A DNA stretch of 43,855 nucleotides from a filamentous cyanobacterium CCP2 (GTDB lineage: Bacteria > Cyanobacteriota > Cyanobacteriia > Elainellales > Elainellaceae), in NCBI GenBank assembly GCA_003003615.1, contig PVWD01000017.1:1-43855 (forward strand), written 5' to 3'. The notes below the pieces were generated by a model. The model did no database searches. It was not told the origin of the DNA and saw nothing but the letters and a program-made list of their open reading frames with translations. Of the stretch, positions 29,644 through 38,612 are shown one piece after another. Both the position numbers and the translations under genes were made by a program. The stretch's first letter is position 1; each line of letters starts with the position of its first letter.

Positions 29644-29809
29644 ACCAATCCCACCCGATCGGGTACACCCACCCGTTGCAAACGATCGATAAAATCACCC
29701 AACCCTTTCCCAAACCCTATCCGTTCATCGAACTCAACACCTTCAACCATCCCCACCCAACCATCCGTTGCCAAACTGCTACGATACGGGGGCAAGAACA
29801 GGAGACAGT

Positions 29810-30922
29810 ATGACGCAGGCGTATGTAACCACTGCATTCTTAAAAGCGCAGGGAACCCAAATCAAAACGGTGTTTGGCTGGAGCCAGCGTCCATCTCAGA
29901 CGATCGCTGCAAAATCATGGCTCGTTGCGTTGGAAATTTTTGTGCATGGGCATGATATTGCAACCGCCTATCAACGCTTTCAAGCCGTGCGATCGACTCC
30001 GATTTCAGAATCCCTCATCAGCAAACTCGAACCATATCAGCAGCTCAATGCTTCGCAAGAACTGCTCGTATTGCTGCAAAATCAAACCCTAACCATTTTG
30101 GGCAATGGATTTAAAAGCTACATTGACCAGGAAGGTTTGATCGATCTCAGTCCAGTTAGCCAGGAAACCCCCCAGGTTTTGCTGCAATTATTTGCCCATC
30201 AGCAGCTTGAGGATGATCTGGAAACAATTAATTCTTTTGAAGCCTTTCAACAACTCGTCAGTACTTTAGAACAAATCGGACTGTTTTCTCCAGCGATCGG
30301 CTCGATCAACTGGGGCGATTTCCGGCGGCTGGCTCCCCTCTGCCACATTACGGGCTTCACGCGGGGCAACCCGATCGATCGCTACTACTTACAGAAATTT
30401 GTCGATGAAATTCGAGAACAGGTGGTGGGCGATGTACTGGAGGTGGGCGGAGTCCCCAAAGACCGCGAGTTTTACCAATTCGATCGGGCAAAAACCTATC
30501 GCATCATGAATTTAGAAGCGGGAGCAGGAGTGGATTTAGTGGGGGATGTGCATGATCCTGATTTGGTTGAACCTGATTCCCTGGATAGCCTGGTGATTTT
30601 CAATGTTTTGGAACATTGCTACGCCCCTTGGATTGCAGTTGAAAATATTCATCGCTGGTTAAAGCCCGGTGGCAAATGTTTCTGCATGGTTCCCAATGCC
30701 CAACGGCTGCACGATCGCCCCGGTGATTTCTGGCGACCCCTGCCCGATGGAGTGAACTGGCTATTTCGATCGTTTTCCCAAAAGCAGCTTTACGTCTACG
30801 GCAACCCCCTAACAGTGCTAGCCAGCTTCCACGGCGTAGGCTACGAAGAACTCACTCCTGCTGAACTGGATGCCTTCCACCCTGATTACCCGGTCTCCAC
30901 CTGCATTGTTGCCACGAAGTAA
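29810..30922 (+). CDS. class I SAM-dependent methyltransferase with a novel N-terminal region
   Basis: The start at 29810 has AGGAG five bases upstream, which decides it over an in-frame start at 29768. The product is 370 residues. The C-terminal half is a Rossmann methyltransferase: EVGGVPKDREF (motif I region), YRIMNLEAGAGVDLVGDVHD, SLDSLVIFNVLEHCYAPWIAVENIHRWLKPGGKCFCMVPN, as in Methyltransf_11 type enzymes. The first glycine-rich loop is EVGG rather than ExGxGxG. The N-terminal 190 residues are helical and not recognised; they include KAQGTQIKTVFGWSQRPSQT and a stretch ending in GFTRGNPIDRYYLQKFVDEI, the latter common before this domain in glycan-associated methyltransferases. Substrate unknown. 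Confidence 0.82.
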   Translation: MTQAYVTTAFLKAQGTQIKTVFGWSQRPSQTIAAKSWLVALEIFVHGHDIATAYQRFQAVRSTPISESLISKLEPYQQLNASQELLVLLQNQTLTILGNGFKSYIDQEGLIDLSPVSQETPQVLLQLFAHQQLEDDLETINSFEAFQQLVSTLEQIGLFSPAIGSINWGDFRRLAPLCHITGFTRGNPIDRYYLQKFVDEIREQVVGDVLEVGGVPKDREFYQFDRAKTYRIMNLEAGAGVDLVGDVHDPDLVEPDSLDSLVIFNVLEHCYAPWIAVENIHRWLKPGGKCFCMVPNAQRLHDRPGDFWRPLPDGVNWLFRSFSQKQLYVYGNPLTVLASFHGVGYEELTPAELDAFHPDYPVSTCIVATK

Positions 30923-30985
30923 TCAGCACATCGGTTCTCGCAGGAACAACCTTCATTCTAGAAGCAACTCCTTTAAGCTCTTGTA

Positions 30986-31006
30986 GAGTGGGCATCTTGT
31001 CCGCCC
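30986..31006 (+). repeat. REP-like hairpin copy 6
   Basis: Arms GAGTGGGCA and TGTCCGCCC around TCT; eight of nine positions pair. It is downstream of the methyltransferase gene and upstream of the binding-protein gene, in sense orientation. Confidence 0.6.
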
Positions 31007-31088
31007 AGTCCAAAAAGTACATTTCTTCACCCATTTGAACAAAGCATCTCTTGATATGCTCTTGGGTAAATAACGTAAAAATAACGTA

Positions 31089-32405
31089 ATGAATCGGTGG
31101 GTTAGTTCAATGCAACGTTGGGCGATCGGCACTCTCTTCAGCATTCTTTGCAGCATTTTATTTTTCAGCAGTTTATTGCTATCCGGCTGCCAAACGCCTC
31201 CTGCCAACCAAGCTTCTTCTGCCAACCCTGATGTAATCCATCTCACCCTCTGGCACGGCATTAACCCTCCTTCTAACCGAGATGTTTTTGTCGAACTGGT
31301 AGACGAATTCAACCGCACCCACACGAACGTTCAAGTTGAACAACTGTACGTTGGGCAAGCCGATCAACAGCTTCCCAAAATCCTGACGGCAGTTGTGGGA
31401 AATGCCTCACCTGATATGCTTTGGTTTGATTCGTTGCTGACGGGGCAATTGGTCGAACTAGAAGCCATTCAACCGATCGAAGATTGGCTGAATCAGTCAC
31501 CCCTCAAAGCAGACATTGATCCGGCTCTGTTTGAAGGGATGGAGCTAGAAGGACATCTCTGGTCTGTGCCCTTTACCACCAGCAATTTGGGAATTTTTTA
31601 TCGTCCTAGCCTATTCCAGGCAGCGGGCATTACTGGACTTCCAGAAACCTGGGAGCAGTTCCGCGAAGTGGCGCAGCAGTTGACCCGTGATACCAATGGG
31701 GATGGCAGACTTGATCAGTTTGGCATGGTGCTGCCGTTGGGGAAAGGAGAATGGACGGTGTTTAGCTGGCTGCCCTTCCTGTTTAGTGCGGAGGGTGAAA
31801 TGATCCAAAACAATCAGCCCACCTTGGTGAATCCAGGAGCGATCGCAGCTTTGGACTTTTGGAGCAATTTACTGCAAGACGGTTCAGCCGTTCTTTCCCA
31901 GCCCGAACGCGGCTACGAACAGGATGATTTCATTCGAGGGCGGGTTGCCATGCAAATCACCGGCCCCTGGACTCTAGGATTTCTAGAGGAAACGGGGATC
32001 GATTTTGATGTCATGCCCATTCCCCAAGCCCAAATCGCAGCCACGATCGTCGGTGGAGCCAATTTATTTGTGATGAAGACCACTCCCGAACGGGAACAAG
32101 CCGCCCTAGAGTTTCTCGAATACGTGCTGAGCGAACCCTTCCAGGTGAAATGGGCGATCGATACAGGGGCACTCCCCATCAGCCTTCAAGCCAGAGAAAA
32201 CCCCGACTACCAGGCATACATCGCCAACCAACCCGTCCTAAATGTCTTCCTGGAACAAATGCCCTCCGCCCGGTCGCGCCCCAATATTCCTGGCTATGCC
32301 CGCCTATCTGAAAACCTCGGCAAGGCGATCGAAGAAACCCTCCTGACCCATTCCCCCGAAACTGCTCTTCAAAAAGCCCAAAGGCGACTGAATTTGATTT
32401 GGTGA
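31089..32405 (+). CDS. ABC transporter sugar-type substrate-binding lipoprotein (orphan)
   Basis: The 438-residue protein has a signal peptide with lipobox LLLSGC (Cys34) and a family 1 solute-binding fold of the MalE/UgpB type: IHLTLWHGINPPSNRDVFVELVDEFNRTHTNVQVEQL, SPDMLWFDSLLTGQL, WSVPFTTSNLGIFYRPSLFQAAGI, DGRLDQFGMVLPLGKGEWTVFSWLPFLFSAEGE, FIRGRVAMQITGPWTLGFLE, VGGANLFVMKT. Such proteins bind sugars, sugar alcohols or glycerol-3-phosphate for CUT1 importers. No permease or ATPase genes are adjacent, so partners must be encoded elsewhere. A second Met at residue 8 is an alternative start. Confidence 0.9.
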   Translation: MNRWVSSMQRWAIGTLFSILCSILFFSSLLLSGCQTPPANQASSANPDVIHLTLWHGINPPSNRDVFVELVDEFNRTHTNVQVEQLYVGQADQQLPKILTAVVGNASPDMLWFDSLLTGQLVELEAIQPIEDWLNQSPLKADIDPALFEGMELEGHLWSVPFTTSNLGIFYRPSLFQAAGITGLPETWEQFREVAQQLTRDTNGDGRLDQFGMVLPLGKGEWTVFSWLPFLFSAEGEMIQNNQPTLVNPGAIAALDFWSNLLQDGSAVLSQPERGYEQDDFIRGRVAMQITGPWTLGFLEETGIDFDVMPIPQAQIAATIVGGANLFVMKTTPEREQAALEFLEYVLSEPFQVKWAIDTGALPISLQARENPDYQAYIANQPVLNVFLEQMPSARSRPNIPGYARLSENLGKAIEETLLTHSPETALQKAQRRLNLIW

Positions 32406-32427
32406 AGAGAGAGGAGGGGGTAGAGAA

Positions 32428-32455
32428 GGGAGTAGGGAGTGGGGAGTAGGGAGTA
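32428..32455 (+). repeat. G-rich heptamer tract
   Basis: Four units of seven bases: GGGAGTA, GGGAGTG, GGGAGTA, GGGAGTA. It starts 23 bp after the binding-protein gene and is complementary in pattern to the C-rich heptamer tract at 32643. Confidence 0.75.
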
Positions 32456-32471
32456 GAGAAGGGAAACTCGG

Positions 32472-32560
32472 AGTGTGCCACAACTCTTGTAGGATGGGCA
32501 TCTTGTCTGTCCTGAAGTGTGCCACAACTCTTGTGGGATGGGCATCTTGCCCGTCCCGAT
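32472..32560 (+). repeat. 44-bp tandem duplication carrying REP-like copies 7 and 8
   Basis: The unit beginning AGTGTGCCAC at 32472 repeats at 32516. Each contains a REP-like core, at 32492-32512 (arms GGATGGGCA, TGTCTGTCC) and 32536-32556 (arms GGATGGGCA, TGCCCGTCC). Both pair at all nine positions when G-U is allowed. Confidence 0.8.
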
Positions 32561-32642
32561 CTGAAAGGCAAAATTCCATTCCGGCACTACAAACAAATCA
32601 GCAAATCAGCCTTCAATCTTCCAGTCACCGCTACATCAATTT

Positions 32643-32684
32643 CCCCATTCCCCATTCCCCACTCCCTACTCCCCACTCCCCATT
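32643..32684 (+). repeat. C-rich heptamer tract
   Basis: Six units: CCCCATT twice, CCCCACT, CCCTACT, CCCCACT, CCCCATT. The tract abuts the stop of the R3H ATPase gene at 32687. With the G-rich tract at 32428 it brackets about 190 bp that contain the REP-like pair. Confidence 0.75.
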
Positions 32685-32686
32685 CC

Positions 32687-34573
32687 TCACGCTGGATAAA
32701 TCCGAATGCGTCGATTCGGCTCTTCCCCAAAGCTGGCAGACTTTAGGCGATAATGCTCCACCAATTCATGCTGCATCTTGCGAACCTTCGCCGATCGCGG
32801 CAATAACTCAACGGGTTGTCCCTTTGGAATCACGATTTGCTCAACGGCTAACCGAGCCTCTTCAAGGGCTTCAATTTCATCCTCATCGGCATCGCGGTAA
32901 AACAGGGTAAGGTCGGCAGGTTCTCCGGCTCCGCCTGCATCCATTCGTAGCATTCGCTGGAGGGCACGGATCAGTTGAGGCAGGCTATTCGACTTAACAG
33001 GATGAATCGGTAGCTGTCGATTTTTTGCCAAGAGTCGCAGCTTAGAATGGTTTTTAATGTGCGATCGAAGGGCCAGCACCGCATCGGCACTATCAATATC
33101 CTTCGTCAGCACTACAGGCAAATTCATCGTTTGAATCACCTGCTCTAGCTGATGCCGACTGATGGCATAAGGGTAAACGTGAAGCGGTAAATCCTCACCG
33201 TTTGGTCCCGTCATTGGAGCTTCCCCCATATCCTCCATCGCATACGAGTCTGCCATTGAGTCATTCAGGAGTTGGTCAAACTGCTGCCGCTCAGACAAGG
33301 GTTCTGCCTTGGGTACAGGTTCCAACGATGCCGCTCCACCCAGATCTGTACGCTTGTAAGAGGGTAGAACAGGCAACTGCCCAGACGCTCTCCAACCGCC
33401 TCGTGACGCACTCCTTGAAAGCCCAGAGGGAGCCGTACCAAAGGGAAGCTGCCCGGTAGCAGGCTGGGTCTTGCTGGGTTCTTGTGTAATTACCACATCA
33501 CCCTTATCATTAACAGTTCGCACCTGCGGGTTGGGTTCGCGTCCCCGCAGCAGGGTATCAACCGTTTCAGACACATCCTGATGCACCACCCACTTTTGCC
33601 GTTCCAGCATTTCCACTGCAATATCAAAGGTGGGCGGAGCTTTGCGCTCTAGAACGCTTTTCTGGCTGCCCCGCCGACGGGCTTCTTCATCTCCCAGCGT
33701 CACCGACTGAATGCCGCCCACCAAATCAGAGAGCGTTGGGTTTTTAATCAGGTTTTCAATCCGATTACCGTGAGCCGTGCCAACAAGCTGCACACCCCGT
33801 TCTGCGATCGTCCGAGCCGCTAGAGCTTCCAGTTCCGTCCCAATTTCATCAATGACAATCACTTCTGGCATGTGGTTTTCCACTGCCTCAATCATCACCT
33901 GATGCTGAAGTTCAGGGCGTGCGACCTGCATTCGTCTTGCCCGACCGATCGCCGGATGGGGAATATCACCATCCCCTGCAATTTCATTGGAAGTGTCGAT
34001 GATCACAACCCGCTTGTCTAGCTCATTAGCCAGGACTCTGGCAATTTCTCTTAGGGCAGTGGTTTTGCCAACTCCTGGACGACCCAGCATGAGAATGGAG
34101 CGACCCGTTTCCACTAAATCCCGAATCATGTCGATCGTGCCAAAAATAGCGCGGCCCACACGACAGGTTAATCCAATCACTTCGCCAGAGCGGTTGCGGA
34201 GGGCACTAATTCGGTGTAAAGTGCGTTCGATGCCAGCACGGTTGTCTCCGCTAAAGATACCGACCCGTTCAACGCAGTGTTGCAAGTCTTCTTTGGAAAC
34301 TGGGGTCTCTGATAGATACTTGGAACCATCCGGAAAACGCGCTTCTGGAAAGCGTCCCAAGTCTAAAACCACTTCAATTAAACGATTGCGATCGGGATGA
34401 TGCTCTAGTATTTCGCGGATAGATTCCGGCAAAATTTTCAGTAGTTGATTGAGGTCATCAGTGCTTTGCACAGGCATAGGAGATAATGTTTCAGATGCGG
34501 TAGACCCAGATGGCTCAGGAAATTCAAACTGACTAGAAGAGGGATTGGAAGGAGTATTACGGTACGATGTCAT
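32687..34573 (-). CDS. ycf45: AAA ATPase with C-terminal R3H domain (Ycf45 family)
   Basis: The 628-residue protein combines a SpoIIIAA-like AAA ATPase with a nucleic-acid binding R3H domain. Walker A is GRPGVGKTT (164-172), Walker [12 protein letters not shown] (237-247) and sensor-like VGTAHGN follows. A Pro/Ser-rich linker of about 80 residues leads to a region with [42 protein letters not shown]. The C-terminal R3H pattern is [36 protein letters not shown]. The family is conserved in cyanobacteria and some algal plastids (Ycf45); its role is unknown, and a function in RNA or DNA handling is inferred from R3H. It lies 95 bp after ldpA on the same strand. Confidence 0.88.
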   Translation of the reverse strand: MTSYRNTPSNPSSSQFEFPEPSGSTASETLSPMPVQSTDDLNQLLKILPESIREILEHHPDRNRLIEVVLDLGRFPEARFPDGSKYLSETPVSKEDLQHCVERVGIFSGDNRAGIERTLHRISALRNRSGEVIGLTCRVGRAIFGTIDMIRDLVETGRSILMLGRPGVGKTTALREIARVLANELDKRVVIIDTSNEIAGDGDIPHPAIGRARRMQVARPELQHQVMIEAVENHMPEVIVIDEIGTELEALAARTIAERGVQLVGTAHGNRIENLIKNPTLSDLVGGIQSVTLGDEEARRRGSQKSVLERKAPPTFDIAVEMLERQKWVVHQDVSETVDTLLRGREPNPQVRTVNDKGDVVITQEPSKTQPATGQLPFGTAPSGLSRSASRGGWRASGQLPVLPSYKRTDLGGAASLEPVPKAEPLSERQQFDQLLNDSMADSYAMEDMGEAPMTGPNGEDLPLHVYPYAISRHQLEQVIQTMNLPVVLTKDIDSADAVLALRSHIKNHSKLRLLAKNRQLPIHPVKSNSLPQLIRALQRMLRMDAGGAGEPADLTLFYRDADEDEIEALEEARLAVEQIVIPKGQPVELLPRSAKVRKMQHELVEHYRLKSASFGEEPNRRIRIYPA

Positions 34574-34668
34574 GGATGATGCAATGACTAAGAAGCAACC
34601 AAACCAGGGAAATCAGCTTTAAACACGGAACCGTTCAGTTGACCCTTCAAAAGGTTGGCATTGAAGAA

Positions 34669-35829
34669 TTAACCGATCGCGCCAAGTTTTGGAATCGTTT
34701 GTTTAAGTTTCATAGGTCGTTTCAGTTGCGATACAAGCGAATCGGCAAGATGCACAGCCTGCCAGAGCAAATCAGGAACCTCTTCAAGGTGAAGAGCCGG
34801 GTGAGGCATCAAGCGCAGTTCGTCGTCCGTTCTCGATCGTTGAGCCTCGCGTTCTAATACTTGTTCCCCCATTTGCTCTAGCTGCTCTAAAACAGGTGTT
34901 AACAGGGTGCGAGCGTAGCTGCCATAGGCGATCCCAGCAACATGGCGTGAAGACGCTTCTCTTTGACGTAAAAGCCCCAAAGATCGAAGTTTGCTAACCG
35001 TATGGCTATTTGTGCCACCTGCAAGCTGCACATACCCTGGAAGCCCAGCCGCCAATACCTTTTGTCCCAGCTTCACAGCCGCACGAGTTGTCCCGATGCC
35101 AATGTCTCCACTCATGGGGCGACCGTCAGTTTGCCAAATGAGAGGGCAAGGAAGGGGGCAAATTGTGTCGTACAATGCCCAAAGATAACCAATCAAATCG
35201 TCACCATCTGGGCAGCTAATGGCAATCAGTTTGAGGTTAGAAGCAAACGGGCGAATTGCTGTCCACAGTCGCTTGAAGTCTTCTAATCGACCAACCTGGG
35301 TATGAATTTCAACTGCATCAACCCCTGACAACACCAACGGAGCGATCGAGGCAGGAGTCGACACATAAGAGCGAGTTGAAATGTGCTGAACTGGGCAAAT
35401 TGGCAAACAACGCCCACACCCATAACAGCTAGTTTCAATAACGCCTGAATGTGACGGGTCAAAGCGAATTGCCTGAGCCGGACAAATGGCTTCACAGGGG
35501 CGAGGACAACCGGAAGGACATTCAGCCGGATCAAGTACCGCTTTGCGAAAATGCGGGTCTTCGCCATCGTTAAGGCTGACCATTAGCCAGGGAGCCGCGC
35601 AGGCATCAAAACCTTTGGAAAGGGCAGCGTCTCTCCAATTTGCCGCCACGTTCAAAGCATCACGGGCCGCGACAATTACCGCTGGATCTGCCGCAACATC
35701 AACACAGTCAGCACCAGCCAGAGTGTAGGCCAAAACTAGGTTCCGAATGGCAGGGAGGTGTTGAAAGCTGGCTCCACAAATTAGTTTGAACCAACTACCC
35801 TCCCTTAAGGCTCGTAAGGGATGGTACAA
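34669..35829 (-). CDS. ldpA: light-dependent period protein LdpA (two 4Fe-4S clusters)
   Basis: LdpA is an iron-sulfur protein that adjusts circadian period to light intensity by sensing cell redox state in Synechococcus. The 386-residue product has two ferredoxin-like cysteine sets: Cys104, 108, 112, 116 in CPSGCPRPCEAICP and Cys135, 138, 141, 145 in CYGCGRCLPICP. The N-terminus GSWFKLICGASFQHLPAIRNLVLAYTLAGADCVDVAADP is the conserved barrel-like start. The rest of the chain ends in RPMKLKQTIPK. A nested inverted repeat at 35869-35906 lies 40 bp upstream of the start and is a possible operator. Confidence 0.92.
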   Translation of the reverse strand: MYHPLRALREGSWFKLICGASFQHLPAIRNLVLAYTLAGADCVDVAADPAVIVAARDALNVAANWRDAALSKGFDACAAPWLMVSLNDGEDPHFRKAVLDPAECPSGCPRPCEAICPAQAIRFDPSHSGVIETSCYGCGRCLPICPVQHISTRSYVSTPASIAPLVLSGVDAVEIHTQVGRLEDFKRLWTAIRPFASNLKLIAISCPDGDDLIGYLWALYDTICPLPCPLIWQTDGRPMSGDIGIGTTRAAVKLGQKVLAAGLPGYVQLAGGTNSHTVSKLRSLGLLRQREASSRHVAGIAYGSYARTLLTPVLEQLEQMGEQVLEREAQRSRTDDELRLMPHPALHLEEVPDLLWQAVHLADSLVSQLKRPMKLKQTIPKLGAIG

Positions 35830-35868
35830 ATCAATCGCCCTTACACACTAAAGGGGTATACAGAAACA

Positions 35869-35906
35869 ACTATAGCGATAATAACCATAGTTACTATGGC
35901 TATAGT
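35869..35906. promoter_or_regulatory. nested inverted repeat upstream of ldpA (candidate operator)
   Basis: Inner arms CCATAG (35885-35890) and CTATGG (35894-35899) are separated by TTA. Outer arms ACTATAG (35869-35875) and CTATAGT (35900-35906) are perfect complements. The 38-bp set is 40 to 77 bp upstream of the ldpA start, a usual place for a regulator site. Binding is inferred. Confidence 0.5.
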
Positions 35907-36092
35907 CTACTACAAGGATAACGAACTTAAATGTATCGCGGATATCCCCAAAAACTGATCCCCACTGATCTCACGTCGCTGTTTGACCTGTTTTTGATAG
36001 GAAGTTGCTCGCTCATCGCCCAAAGTTAGGACAGTTTGGTTCTTACTTCCGTCAACAATTTATCCTAAAAATCAGCGAGATCAAGCAACGCA

Positions 36093-36122
36093 TTAAGCCG
36101 TGACAATTTAAGCCGCGACAAT
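36093..36122. repeat. 15-bp tandem duplication across the ndhN stop
   Basis: TTAAGCCGTGACAAT (36093) and TTAAGCCGCGACAAT (36108) are adjacent and differ at one base. The second codes for the last residues IVAA and stop of NdhN on the minus strand; the first would code for IVTA and stop and lies just beyond it. Confidence 0.8.
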
Positions 36123-36584
36123 AAAATCTCTCAAGGGCTTCCATTGAAAGACTCGTCCACCGCCCATTTCTAAAACGATTTTGATGCGCGGTTCGATGGT
36201 GGGCAACGTCGTCAAATATTGCAACTCTTGCTGAGACAAAACGGCTCCTTCCATCATCCAAATCACAAGGCCTTTGGCCTCTGGTGGAAGAGCCTCCAGG
36301 TGAGTTTTAGCGATCGGAGCCGCATAGTAAATGTATCCCACCGCACTGTCGCGCAGCGTTGTTTTCTTACCCAAATGGGGTGGACGAACCCCATGCACAT
36401 CCAGCAGGTAAGCCGACAAATCACCCAAACCCCTTGCACTGATACTCAATACCTCGTAGCCTGCGGCTCTCACACGACGCTGGTATCGCCCCTCATATCC
36501 TCCCTCCAAGGGAACATATAATCCCAACGCTCCAGCCGATTCCAACTCTTTGATGAACTTTTTTCCTGTCGTGATGAGTGCCAT
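36108..36584 (-). CDS. ndhN: NAD(P)H-quinone oxidoreductase (NDH-1) subunit N
   Basis: NdhN is a peripheral-arm subunit of the cyanobacterial/plastid photosynthetic complex I that takes electrons from ferredoxin. From ATG 36584 the product is 158 residues, the usual length; another ATG five codons upstream (36599) is less likely. Matching segments are MALITTGKKFIKELESAGALGLYVPLEGGYEGRYQRRVRAAGY, RGLGDLSAYLLDVHGVRPPHLGKK and VIWMMEGAVLSQQELQYL. There is no membrane segment. It is a single gene divergent from the ribosomal operon. Confidence 0.95.
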   Translation of the reverse strand: MALITTGKKFIKELESAGALGLYVPLEGGYEGRYQRRVRAAGYEVLSISARGLGDLSAYLLDVHGVRPPHLGKKTTLRDSAVGYIYYAAPIAKTHLEALPPEAKGLVIWMMEGAVLSQQELQYLTTLPTIEPRIKIVLEMGGGRVFQWKPLRDFIVAA

Positions 36585-36781
36585 AGGTTGTTGCCTCACG
36601 TTAAAGCCTTGCCAAAATCCAGTGTCGGATTGCGTCTCAAGAGACGATTATATAGTGAAGACCCGATCGCCCATCAACTGCCCAACGCTAAATTCCGACT
36701 TTCCTCATATTTTTAGCCAGTATTGCTTCCAACTCCTTTTCCTCCGATGAAGAGCCACCGACAAAAATATTAAACAAGATC

Positions 36782-36811
36782 TAGACAATTTCATAATATT
36801 TGTTTTATGAT
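36782..36811 (+). promoter_or_regulatory. predicted sigma-70 type promoter of the ribosomal operon
   Basis: TAGACA at 36782-36787 and TATGAT at 36806-36811 each match the -35 and -10 consensus at five of six places with an 18-bp spacer. It is the best candidate upstream of rplC, in AT-rich DNA, about 450 bp before the GTG. The start site is not confirmed. Confidence 0.45.
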
Positions 36812-36942
36812 AAGTAGCTGTTGCCTAAAGCGGTTAGTGAAGCTTTTCTTGTAAAGGGAAGAAATCAGCTTTGTTACTTGGCTCGATCGTCAGAACGCTA
36901 GGGATTCCGACGGTTGAGCAGTAAAGTTAATGAATTTCTCCC

Positions 36943-37198
36943 TGGGCTAAGTTAGCCAGCTTCGTTTAAGGGCTTAATCTCCAATCTGGTTAGGTGGAGA
37001 GTTTTAGCGAAGAGCCTAAAGGATACTGGGTAGTTCCTACTATCCAAGTCCTCGTTCTCGCTGATGTCGCTAGTATGCAAAGCGGCTTTTCATCCTTCAA
37101 GCCCTCTTGAAGATTAGTAGGGACAATACGCAAACGTGCAGCCTTATGGGTTGAACATGTTTGTAACGTTTCCTTACGGCAACTAGCTCTAAAGCTAG
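36943..37198 (+). ncRNA. structured 5' leader of the ribosomal protein operon (candidate)
   Basis: Five potential hairpins lie in order. 36943-36960: CTGG(G)CTA with TAGCCAG, one bulged G. 37003-37020: TTTAG with CTAAA. 37021-37045: GGATA/TATCC and GTAG/CTAC around TTC. 37095-37112: CTTCAAG with CTTGAAG, loop CCCT, perfect. 37183-37198: CTAGCT with AGCTAG, loop CTAA, perfect. None is followed by a T run, so they are not plain terminators. A translation or attenuation control element for the operon is possible, analogous to L4 control of S10 operons; this is inference. Confidence 0.45.
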
Positions 37199-37262
37199 CT
37201 GGACTAGTATTTCACGAGTCCTGCTGCTTTGTGGTGTATAGAACAAGGGAGAACCCCCTACT

Positions 37263-37910
37263 GTGTCTGTTGGTATTCTTGGCACAAAGCTCGGCATGAC
37301 CCAAATTTTTGACGAGGAGTCAGGAGTTGCGATTCCTGTCACCGTTGTTCAAGCAGGGCCATGCGTCATCACACAAATTAAAACCAAGGAGACGGACGGT
37401 TATGCGTCCATCCAGGTTGGCTATGGCGAAGTAGCAGCAAAAGCTTTAAATAAGCCAAAACTTGGTCATCTTGCAAAGGCGGGAGCACCTCCGCTTCGTC
37501 ATCTGGAGGAGTACCACACGAGTAGTTCAGATCAATTCGAGTTGGGACAGCAGATTAAGGTGGATGCCTTTGAAGCAGGACAACTCGTTGACGTGGTTGG
37601 AACTAGCATCGGTCGAGGCTTTGCAGGGTATCAGAAGCGACATAACTTTAAGCGTGGCCCAATGGCTCACGGATCTAAGAACCACCGTTTACCGGGTTCG
37701 ACGGGTGCAGGTACAACTCCTGGTCGCGTTTATCCTGGCAAACGAATGGCAGGTCGGATGGGCAATGTTCAAGTGACGATTCGCAAGTTGACCGTTGTGA
37801 AGGTTGATTCCGATCGAGACTTGATTTTAATTAAGGGTGCCGTACCGGGTAAACCGGGTGCCTTGTTGAACATTAAGCCCGCCAAAACAATAGGGAAGAA
37901 GAAGGGCTAA
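37263..37910 (+). CDS. rplC: 50S ribosomal protein L3
   Basis: The 215-residue L3 starts with GTG at 37263, with AAGGGAGA ten bases upstream as ribosome binding site. Diagnostic segments are [18 protein letters not shown] and the 23S-binding loop [32 protein letters not shown] followed by [14 protein letters not shown]. It is an early assembly protein near the peptidyl transferase centre. It is the first gene of the operon, as usual in cyanobacteria where rpsJ is located with tufA. Confidence 0.97.
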   Translation: MSVGILGTKLGMTQIFDEESGVAIPVTVVQAGPCVITQIKTKETDGYASIQVGYGEVAAKALNKPKLGHLAKAGAPPLRHLEEYHTSSSDQFELGQQIKVDAFEAGQLVDVVGTSIGRGFAGYQKRHNFKRGPMAHGSKNHRLPGSTGAGTTPGRVYPGKRMAGRMGNVQVTIRKLTVVKVDSDRDLILIKGAVPGKPGALLNIKPAKTIGKKKG

Positions 37911-37976
37911 GGGTTGGGTTCATTTACTCCCAACCTTCAGCGATTTAGCAGTCGCTAGGGAATAGAGACGGAGCTT

Positions 37977-38612
37977 ATGGTTAACTGCGTAGTAAAAAAC
38001 TGGCAAGGAGAAGAAGTCGGGCAGGCTTCTCTAGACCTGAGAGTAGCCAAGGATGAGACGGCTTCTCATGTTGTTCATCGGGCACTTGTACGGCAAATGA
38101 ACAATTCCCGTCAAGGAACTGCTTCCACCAAAACTCGTGCTGAGGTGCGAGGAGGAGGACGGAAGCCTTGGCGACAGAAAGGAACAGGACGTGCCCGTGC
38201 AGGTTCAATTCGATCGCCCCTTTGGCGTGGTGGTGGTGTAATCTTCGGCCCCAAACCCAGAGATTATTCCGTCAAAATGAACCGCAAAGAGCGTCGCTTA
38301 GCATTGCGAACGGCCTTCCAAAGTCGCACAGATGACTTAGTTGTGGTTGAAGATTTTGCAGTTGAATTACCTCGTCCTAAGACAAAAGAGCTAGTTCAGG
38401 CAATGTCTCGTTGGGGTATTGATCCAGATTCCAAGGTGCTTTTCGTCGTCTCGGAGCGGAATGAGAATATTTATCTCTCTTCCCGCAACCTCAGTAAAGT
38501 GCGGATGATTTCTGCCAATAACCTGAATGTATTTGACATTTTGGCCGCCGATCGCATCGTGGCGACTCAGTCTGCCCTTGACATGATTCAGGAGGTTTAC
38601 GGCGATGACTAA
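37977..38612 (+). CDS. rplD: 50S ribosomal protein L4
   Basis: The 211-residue L4 has the long exit-tunnel loop [49 protein letters not shown]. It is an assembly protein and, in E. coli, the regulator of its own operon by leader binding; the long leader here makes the same idea worth testing. It follows rplC by 66 bp and overlaps rplW by eight bases. Confidence 0.97.
   Translation: MVNCVVKNWQGEEVGQASLDLRVAKDETASHVVHRALVRQMNNSRQGTASTKTRAEVRGGGRKPWRQKGTGRARAGSIRSPLWRGGGVIFGPKPRDYSVKMNRKERRLALRTAFQSRTDDLVVVEDFAVELPRPKTKELVQAMSRWGIDPDSKVLFVVSERNENIYLSSRNLSKVRMISANNLNVFDILAADRIVATQSALDMIQEVYGDD

Larger units (their letters stand above)
36585..37262. other. divergent region between ndhN and rplC with the ribosomal operon leader
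   Basis: About 680 bp without a gene. The part near ndhN should contain its promoter. From the predicted promoter at 36782 onward the DNA would be transcribed as a leader of roughly 440 nt before the rplC start, with five hairpins listed separately. No reading frame in it looks protein-coding. Confidence 0.6.

Noticed and set aside
32428-32684. Regular short repeats that could suggest a CRISPR array
   Set aside because: Units are seven bases without spacers, and the 44-bp duplication has only two copies. No cas gene is present.
32473-32910. Open frame of 145 codons on the plus strand
   Set aside because: It is made of the REP-like duplication, the C-rich heptamers and the antisense of the R3H ATPase gene end.
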